DNA of 7,024 nt. It comes from Prevotellaceae bacterium. GTDB lineage: Bacteria > Bacteroidota > Bacteroidia > Bacteroidales > UBA932. How positions within the stretch are numbered: position 1 is the stretch's first letter; every line of letters begins with the position of its first letter. The notes under the pieces were generated by a model. It saw nothing but the letters and a program-made list of their open reading frames with translations. It did not search any database and was not told the DNA's origin. Shown here piece by piece: positions 1-7,000 of this stretch. The position numbers and the translations under genes were made by a program. The stretch covers positions 1 to 7,024 of the forward strand of contig JAITQP010000190.1 of the NCBI GenBank assembly GCA_031288885.1. The letters are read 5' to 3'.

Positions 1-35
1 TTGAATTTGTTGTTCCCTCTACTCTAAAGGCTTTT

Positions 36-109
36 CGTGGGAAGTAATCCGCCCGTTGTTTTGAGAGGTTTCTGCTCCTCTGCCCGTTGGTGGTGGTTGG
101 GCGTCCACG
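36..109. other. Nested inverted-repeat structure, possible structured RNA, strand uncertain
   Basis: Three stems nest around one another: cgtgg 36-40 with ccacg 105-109, cgccc 50-54 with gggcg 99-103, and agagg 64-68 with cctct 77-81. The octamer gcccgttg occurs twice (51-58 and 82-89), so gggc at 99-102 could pair with either copy. Nesting of this kind in a region without a gene suggests a folded RNA, but short stems also arise by chance. I do not recognise a known RNA family: it does not look like tmRNA, signal recognition particle RNA, RNase P RNA or a tRNA. Confidence 0.35.
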
Positions 110-118
110 TAGGGACAT

Positions 119-201
119 AAAAAAAGCGTGAAACTCAACTGCTTCCTGTAATCGGTGGTATTTGGCGACCAAAATCAAAAGGAATAAGTCAAGTTCACGC
201 T
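119..201 (-). terminator. Long stem-loop with U-tract on the minus strand, terminator or attenuator candidate
   Basis: On the minus strand agcgtgaact (201-192) pairs with agtttcacgct (135-125), ten base pairs with one bulged base, and is followed at once by a run of T (positions 125-119). The large loop contains smaller pairings, such as tggt 156-159 with acca 168-171. A stem followed by U's fits an intrinsic terminator of leftward transcription. A minus-strand ATG (118-116) follows directly and stays open to the window edge, but it has no ribosome binding site and no recognisable product. Confidence 0.4.
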
Positions 202-212
202 CACGCGTGAAC
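193..212. repeat. Perfect 8-bp inverted repeat, alternative to the neighbouring terminator-like stem
   Basis: gttcacgc (193-200) and gcgtgaac (205-212) are exact reverse complements around a 4-base loop. An outer stem, taagtc 185-190 with gactta 218-223, can extend it. The left arm is the same sequence that pairs with 125-135, so the two foldings exclude each other. No T-run follows on either side, so this hairpin alone is not a typical intrinsic terminator. Confidence 0.6.
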
Positions 213-223
213 ATTGCGACTTA

Positions 224-635
224 ATTCTTCTTGATTTATCGTTAAATTGCCAAATTTTCCGATCACGAAGAATAAAAGCTCAATGCTTCTAAAGTATGTA
301 TTAAAAGTATGCGCGCATTACTGCGCTGTATATGTCATAGGCACAAATTGTTTTTATATTTCCACCTGCAAATGTACAAATAATTATTTCAATTGTCCAA
401 ATCGGGGTAAAAATCAGAAGCGACGTTGTGGTAACGATACTAAGTACGGAATATTTTATCTGACTTCATAAATTATTTAAAAAAGTCATGAAAAAAATTG
501 GTTGTTGGAAACTTTTCCATATCTTTACTCGTAATTTCTGTTTGCCAGCATTTATGGCGAGTAAACAGCTACTAAGAATAGGCGAAATATTGCTGTGCCC
601 GCTGCACGCCGGCGGGTACTTGCAATAACGGTGGG
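224..635. other. AT-rich intergenic stretch, no supported gene
   Basis: I see no convincing gene here. The two short + frames (247-471 from TTG, and 488-628 from ATG) have no recognisable domain and no ribosome binding site. No Bacteroidota-type promoter pair (TTTG at -33 with TAnnTTTG at -7 at proper spacing) stands out on the + strand. The base composition is clearly richer in A and T than the gene downstream, as expected for a non-coding spacer. Confidence 0.6.
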
Positions 636-672
636 GCGCGCTGACAGCTTTGCTGTGCTCCGCGCAATTTTT
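636..672 (+). terminator. Rho-independent terminator-like hairpin
   Basis: An outer stem of gcgcg 636-640 with cgcgc 661-665 and an inner stem of acagc 644-648 with gctgt 652-656 enclose a ttt loop and a small internal loop. Five T's follow at 668-672 after two A's. This fits an intrinsic terminator for rightward transcription. No gene ends nearby, so what it would terminate is unclear; it could end an untranslated RNA or a transcript from beyond the left edge. Confidence 0.5.
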
Positions 673-697
673 AATCCTTAAATCTGCAACTAAAATG

Positions 698-767
698 ATA
701 CATACATATACCCATATACATATACTTACGCATACTTACGTACACTTAAGCACGCGCGCACGCGCAT
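698..767. repeat. Low-complexity short-repeat and alternating purine-pyrimidine tract
   Basis: catatac occurs at 705-711, 713-719 and 719-725, and atacttacg occurs at 722-730 and 732-740, followed by related tacacttaa. Then 751-767 is a strictly alternating C/A/G run (cacgcgcgcacgcgcat) of a kind that can adopt Z-DNA. The stretch is non-coding and looks like microsatellite-type slippage sequence. A role in regulation of the gene 200 bases downstream cannot be judged from sequence alone. Confidence 0.7.
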
Positions 768-841
768 TTACACCTATCAGCGAGCTACGAAGCTCCGCGC
801 GTACGTAATTCACCAAGTTAACTTTCAAATTTCAGCGATTT

Positions 842-875
842 CCGCAGCATGCTTTTTGCATGGGGGCGTTTTTTT
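842..875 (+). terminator. Terminator-like hairpin with T7 run, about 100 bases before the giant gene
   Basis: catgc 848-852 and gcatg 858-862 form a perfect stem around a TTTTT loop. An outer pairing of cgc 843-845 with gcg 866-868 can lengthen it across small bulges. Seven T's follow at 869-875. It could end upstream transcription or, if the promoter lies further left, act as a leader attenuator for the giant gene. The inner stem is only five base pairs, so this is a moderate call. Confidence 0.42.
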
Positions 876-974
876 CACCTTGACGGGAGAGTCTTGTTAG
901 GGTAAAAGCGGCCTCCATTGGGAGAGCTGTGAGAGGGCGGCAGAATAGCGTTTAACAAAATAACATCAATAGCC
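876..974 (+). other. Leader region of the giant gene, no clear promoter
   Basis: This is the stretch between the T7 run and the start codon. I found no good TTTG / TAnnTTTG pair. A weak 4-bp hairpin, ctcc 913-916 with ggag 921-924, is present. The last 25 bases (tttaacaaaataacatcaat and agcc) are AT-rich and lack a Shine-Dalgarno sequence, as is typical of Bacteroidota genes, where AT-rich leaders support initiation. Confidence 0.45.
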
Positions 975-1058
975 ATGAAATCAATAATAAAATCCTTATA
1001 CTTTTTATACTTCGCGCTTGTGGGCATTGCCCTTTTTGTGGGCAAGGCTGCCGGCGCG
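975..1058 (+). other. Signal peptide of the giant surface protein
   Basis: Residues 1-28 show a short basic start (MKSIIK), a hydrophobic core (LYFLYFALVGIALFV) and an AxA-type site AGA before QT, so cleavage is expected after Ala28. There is no Cys at a +1 lipobox position, so this looks like a signal peptidase I substrate and not a lipoprotein. It implies Sec-dependent export to the periplasm or beyond. A lysine at residue 24, just before the cleavage region, is slightly unusual but compatible. Confidence 0.88.
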
Positions 1059-4000
1059 CAAACCGTTGCCGAAGGCACTATCGGCGATTGCATATGGACG
1101 CTCACCGGCAGAGGTGGCAGCCTTACCCTCACCGTTGGCGGAGAGGGAGAGATGATGAATTACGTTAGCTACAGTAGTCGGGGCGTAATCATCAGAGACC
1201 TGCCGGCGCCACCGTGGTGGTCGCTTAAAGACAGCATCAAAGTGGTAGCCGTAGAGGAGGGGGTGACGCATGTTGGCAGCTGCGCTTTTAAGAACTTCAC
1301 AAGGCTGGAGTCGGTGAGCATTTCCTCGTCGGTGGTTACCATCGCTAACGAGGCCTTTTCAGGCTGCGTAAACTTGGCCAGCATTAACTTTGCCGCATCC
1401 TCTTCGCTGGAGGTTATTGGCGAGAAAGCTTTTAGCGGATGCTCCACGAAGCTGGCGTTGGTGATCATTCCTGCGTCGGTGATAGCTATTGACAAGTTCG
1501 CTTTTTCGGGCTGTAAAAATTTGTCCGACCTTGTCTTTGCCGTCCCCTCGTCGCTGGAGGCTATCGGTGAGAGGGCTTTTTACGAATGCTTCTCTTCAAG
1601 CTTAACCTTAAGGTCGGTAGCTATTCCTGCATCGGTAGCGACCATCGGTAACGAGGCTTTTTCGGGCTGTAAAAACTTGTCCACCCTTACCTTTGCCGCA
1701 CCCTCACAGCTGGAGGCTATCAGTGAGAAGGTTTTTTTCGGTTGCAACTCGTTGACGTCGCTAACCGTTCCTGCGTCGGTGAGGGCTATTGGCGCCAGCG
1801 CCTTTGCAGGCTGCGAAAAATTGACCACCCTTGACATTGCCTCCCCCTCGCTGCTGGGATCAATAGGCATAAGCGCTTTTTCCAAATGCTACCTGCTGAC
1901 GTCAGTGTCCATTCCGGCGTCGGTGACGGCTATCAGCAACGATGCTTTTCTCACCTGCTCAGAGTTGACCTCCATCAACGTTGACCCCGCCAACACTATC
2001 TATGCTTCCGAAGGTGGCATGCTGCTGAATAAGCAAAAAACAAAGATAATACTTTGCCCTCGGGGGAAATCCGGCTCGGTGACCATCCCCGCGTCGGTAG
2101 CGTCTATCGACGGGAGCGCTTTTGCCGGATGCGTCAAGCTGACGGACACGCTGACTATTCCGGCGTCGATGACGGCTATCGGCAGCCTCAATTTTTCCGA
2201 CTGCCTGTTTACCTCCGTTATCAACCATAGCCTAACCCCGCAAAGCATCGGCAACTCAGCCTTTGGCGGCACTACAAAGAGAAAAGGGATGCGCCTGACG
2301 GTGCCCGCCTCGGTGGCGCCTGCATACAGGACGGCTACCGTGTGGAAAGAGTTTGGCAGCGTGATAGGCAACGACGTGCTGCTGCACGTTGGGACAAGCG
2401 GGGGTGGCAGCGTTGAGGGGACGGCCTGCGGGATGCACCCCGCCGGAGAGGCGGTGAAGCTGACCGCTATCGCCACCGCAGGCGGCGTCTTTTGGGGCTG
2501 GCAAGTAACCTCGGCTGCGACAGGCGTAGCCGCCGCCGAGCTTATCAAAGCCAACCCGCTGTCCTTTACGCTTACGCAGGATACCCTCCTCACGGCCGTT
2601 TTTACCAAGGCGCTCAGCGTAAGCGTCAGCGCCGGAAAGCTTAGCGCCGTTGAGGATATTACCAGCGTAACGCACCTCACGCTCACGGGCACGATAGATG
2701 CGCGCGACGTGAAGATTATGCGCGACCACATGACGTTTCTCACGGAGCTGGACTTGAGCGGCGCTACCATTGCCGCCTACGAAGACGGGAGCGGAACAGC
2801 GAACACTATCTTCTACCCCGCTAACGAAATGCCGATGGTGTCGTTTTCCAACAAGACCACCCTTACTTCGGTAGCGCTCCCGCGCAGCATGACCTCCATT
2901 GGAGACGGAGCTTTTATGGGATGCCGCGGGTTGACGGGCGCGCTGACTATTCCCGCGGGGGTAACGTCTATCGGTAATAGAGCTTTTGAGAATTGTAGGT
3001 TGACGAGGGTAGCTATTCCCGAGGGGGTAATGACCATCGGCAGCGCTGCTTTTTCCGGCTGCTCCCGCCTGACGGGCACGCTGGTACTTCCCGCCTCGCT
3101 AACGTTTATTAACGAAAAAACTTTTATGGATTGCGGCGAGCTGACGGGCGGGCTGACCATTCCCGCAGGGGTAACGTCTATCAGCCGTGACGCGTTTAAG
3201 AATTGCATCAAGCTGACGTCTGTTACCATTCCCGCAGGGGTGCAGGATATCGGCTACGCCGCGTTTTCGGGATGCCGCGGGTTGACGGGCACGCTGACCA
3301 TTCCCGCGGGGGTAAAGGTTATCGAAGACCAAGCTTTTGATGTTTGCAGCGGGTTGACGGCGCTAATCCTTTCGGCATCGGTAGAAACCATCAACAGCTA
3401 CGCTTTTGCCAAATGCGACAACATGACCTCCGTAACCAGCTACAGGCTGACGCCGCAAAGCATCAACGCCAATGTTTTTAGCGACGTAGGCAGCAAGAGC
3501 CTGACGGTGCCCACCTCGGCGTTAAGTGCGTACACAAGCGCTGCCGTGTGGAAAGATTTTAAATCCAAGTCCGGCCTCACCGGCGTGCTGCTGGAGGTGG
3601 ACGTAAAGGGGGCCGGCAGCGTTATTGGCGTGAGCTCCACCTCCGGCCTGTATCCGGCTAACACCACCCAGACCCTGACCGCCGTTGCCGCCATAGGCTA
3701 CCGCTTTGAGCGCTGGAGGGTGGGCAGCTGGGCAAGCGCGGCAGCTCAGCTCGTAGAGGTCAACCCTCTTGCCGTTACGCTTACGCAGGATACCGTTGTC
3801 ACCGCCGTCTTTAGCAGAATACCCAAAGCGCTCAGCGTTAGCGTAAGCGCCGGCGAGCTGAAGGACGTTGAGGGCATTGATGATGTAGCCCACCTCACGC
3901 TCACGGGCACGATAGACGCGCGCGACGTGAGATTTATGCGCGACAACATGCCGCTCCTCGCGGAGCTGGATTTGAGCGGCGCTACCGTTGCTGCCTACAC

Positions 4001-7000
4001 GGGCAGAGGAGGAACATCCGACTTCCTCACGGCTTACCCCGCTAACGAAATGCCGAAGTGCTCGTTTTTTAATTTAACTACCGCTACGTCTAAAACATCC
4101 CTCACTTCGGTAGCGCTCCCGAACAGCATTACCTCCATTGGATACGAGGCTTTTAGAGATTGCAGCGGGTTGACGGGCCAGCTGCAGCTTCCTCCAAAGG
4201 TAACAACCATCGACTACAGCGCTTTTTCCGGTTGCAGCGGGTTGACGGGAACGCTGACCCTTCCTGAAGGGATAACAACCATCGGCTATTGGACTTTTGG
4301 CAGATGCCACGGGTTGACGGGAACGCTAACCCTTCCCGCATCGGTAACAAGCATCGGCTACAGCGCTTTTAACGATTGCAGCGGGTTAACGGGCCCGCTG
4401 ACCCTTCCTGCATCGTTAACAACCATCGGCCACGAGGCTTTTAACGCTTGCAGCGGGTTAACGGGAACGCTGACCATTCCCGAAGGGGTAAAAACTATCG
4501 AATACAACGCTTTTGCAGATTGCAGCGGGTTGACCTCCGTAGTCACCTACAGCCTGACGCCGCAAAGCATCTCTCCAGATGTTTTTACCAACCTTGCTAA
4601 GGTAAAAACCATGACCCTGACGGCGCCCACCTCGGCGTTAGCGGCGTATCAGAACCGCGCTGTGTGGAAAGAATTTGCCAACATGACCGGCGCAGGGTTG
4701 CTGCTGGCGGTGGGGACAAGCAACACGGCGCTGGGCAGCGTGTCCGGCGCGGCGACGGGAATGTACGCGGCCGACACCACCCTAAGCCTGACAGCTACCG
4801 CCACCGCAGGCGGCGTGTTTGTAGGCTGGACAAGCAAAGGAGCACAGATGGGGACAAACGCCATGCTGTCCGTTACGCTGACGCAGGACACGGCGATTAC
4901 CGCCTTTTTTGGCGCAAGAATTGCCTGCTGCCCCACCACGGCGGGCAAGCTGTGGAGTATTCCCAACGCTGAGCTTGCCGTCCACCTTACAGTTACGGGC
5001 GTTATTGATGCGCGCGACGTGAGGTTCATGCGCGACAACATGCCGTACCTGCGCGTGCTCGACCTGAGCGGGGCAACCATCGAGGCCTACACGGGCGTTG
5101 TGGGCACGCTGAGCGGTAGCGCATCCTACGCAGCCGACGAGCTGCCGTCCAAAGCATTCTTCTCCAAGAGCAGCCTTAAGGAGGTGAGGCTCCCCAAGAG
5201 CTTGTCGTCCATCGGCAGCGAGGCGTTTAAGGGTTGCAGCGGCTTGAGCGTGGTTGCCGCCTACAGCGTTGAGCCGCAGGACATCGACGGAAAGTCCGTT
5301 TTTGACAACGTCAACCTAAGCGCGTGCACGCTGTACGTGCACCCAAAATCGCTGGCTAAATACGCCAGCAAGCCTGTGTGGTCGAGCTTTACCCCGCAGC
5401 TACCTCTTCCAAGCTACGAAGCCTTCTTTAACGTTGGCGGCGGCACTATCGTCAACCCTCAGGAGGTTTTGTCGCATGAGCTGGCGAGCAGGCCTACCCC
5501 CGACCCTACCCAAACGGGCTACACGCTTGTGGGGTGGTACAAGGAGGTTACGTGCGTCAACGCGTGGGACTTTGGCTTAGACAAGATAACGCAGCCCACC
5601 ATCATCTACGCCAAGTGGGAGAAAAACAGGTACGCCGTCACCTTCAACAGCCGAGGTGGCAGCGCCGTGAGCCCTCAGGAGATACTTCACGCCGGTAAAG
5701 CGTCGCGCCCCTACAACCCCGTTCGGGCGGGCTACACGTTTGCGGGCTGGTACAAGGAGGCTACGTGCGCCAACGCGTGGGATTTTGACGTAGAGAAGGT
5801 GGTGCAGCCCATCACGCTCTACGCTAAGTGGGATACCACCATGTACAACGTAACCTTTAACAGCCGAGGCGGCAGCGCCGTAGCTACGCAGCCGGTAGAT
5901 CACGGCTACACCGTTCCGCTTCCCGCCAACCCCACCAAAACGAGCTACACGTTTGGGGGATGGTACAGGGAGGTAGGATGCACCACCTACTGGAACTTCT
6001 CCACCGACGTGGTCACGGGCAACATGACGCTCTACGCGCAGTGGATTACCGGCGGCAAGCCCACCTGCACCATCACCTTTAACTCCGACGGCGGCAGCGC
6101 CGTTGACCCGCGCACGGTGGAGTCCGGCAAGCCATTTTTGCGCCCCGCCAACCCCACCAAAAAGGGCTACACGTTTGCGGGGTGGTACAAGGAGGCTGCG
6201 CACGTCAGCGCGTGGGACTTCGGCGCAGACAAGGTAGCGCAAAGCATGACGCTCTACGCTAAGTGGAATGAAAATCCGGATGTACAGCGCTATACGCTCA
6301 TTTTCGCTGGCAACGGCGGCAGCGTGCATACGGACTCCGCAAGCAAGGTGGTTATCTCCGGCTCGGCGGTAGGCAAGCTCCCCACGCCCACGCGCAAGGG
6401 CTACACGTTTACCGGCTGGAACACCAAAACCAACGGCAGCGGCACGACCTATACCGCCACCACCATGTATAGCGCATTGAGCAGCACCATGCTTTACGCG
6501 CAGTGGAATGTTATCACCTACACCATCACGTATAACGACGTGGCAGTTACTGAGCACAGCAACCCGCCCTCTTACACGGTGGATAGCAGCGAAATTGTGC
6601 TGCGGGACGCCGCAAGAGCCGGTAGCACGTTTGCTGGCTGGTACGACAAGGCAACCGGCGGCAGCAAGGTGAGCGTTATTCCGGCGGGCGACACGGGGCA
6701 CGTTGCGCTCTGGGCAAAATGGAAAGAGAAGCGCACCGTGAGATTTTTCAACGACACCTCCGAATACACCAGCTACAGCCGCACCATAACGGACGGCGAC
6801 ACGGTGAGCAAGCCCTCGCCTGACCCCACAAAAACTAACCACGACTTCGTTGGCTGGTACAAAGAGGCTACGTGCGTCAACGCGTGGGATTTCTCCGGCA
6901 GCGTTGTAACGCAAGATATCGACCTCTACGCCAAGTGGTGGTCAAAAATTAGCGGGACTTACACGCTTGTCTTCGCCGGCAACGGCGGCAGCGTGCATAC

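Noticed and set aside
3..47. Possible C-terminal tail of a gene entering from the left (EFVVPSTLKAFRGK then stop)
   Set aside because: Fourteen codons cannot be distinguished from chance; all three + frames stop within about 65 bases.
1..118. Minus-strand frame from ATG at 118-116, starting MSLRGRPTTTNGQ, open to the window edge
   Set aside because: Thirty-nine codons are seen, directly after a T-run, with no ribosome binding site. The same DNA forms nested stems, and another minus-strand frame is also open over most of it. It is too short to call without the sequence to the left.
140..175. GGAAGCAG on the minus strand, resembling part of the signal recognition particle RNA core
   Set aside because: The partner strand of the SRP core (TCAGG) and the GGAA loop arrangement are absent, so the match is only a short coincidence.
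247..471. A 74-codon + strand frame starting with TTG, with several Cys
   Set aside because: It has a TTG start without a ribosome binding site, lies in AT-rich spacer, shows no regular Cys spacing and no recognisable domain. It could be a real small protein but cannot be supported.
488..628. A 46-codon + strand frame starting MKKIGCWKLF
   Set aside because: It is short, has no ribosome binding site and its composition is not convincing. It ends shortly before the terminator-like hairpin at 636, which is suggestive but not enough.
876..930. TTGACG at 880-885 followed by TAGGGT as a sigma-70 promoter
   Set aside because: The spacing is only 12 bases, and the -35/-10 consensus of Proteobacteria is not expected for a Bacteroidota gene.
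1236..4676. Regularly spaced DNA repeats that could be mistaken for a CRISPR array
   Set aside because: The period of about 66-72 bases follows codons, the repeats are imperfect and protein-coding, and there are no unique spacers of constant length. They are LRR units.
4664..4972. A 102-codon + strand frame rich in Arg, His and Asp
   Set aside because: It lies inside the giant gene in another frame and has the low-complexity composition of a frame-shifted GC-rich sequence.
875..5080. Many minus-strand open frames of 62-256 codons opposite the LRR region
   Set aside because: They overlap one another in different frames, lie fully antisense to the giant gene and encode periodic sequences that reflect the LRR repeats. 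They are shadows.
5577..6914. A 445-codon open frame on the minus strand opposite the InlB-type repeats
   Set aside because: It is antisense to a clearly conserved repeat domain region. Its protein is a periodic Arg/Val/Gly/Ala-rich sequence that mirrors the repeats, and it has no recognisable domain. Strong codon bias on the + strand removes stops from this antisense frame.
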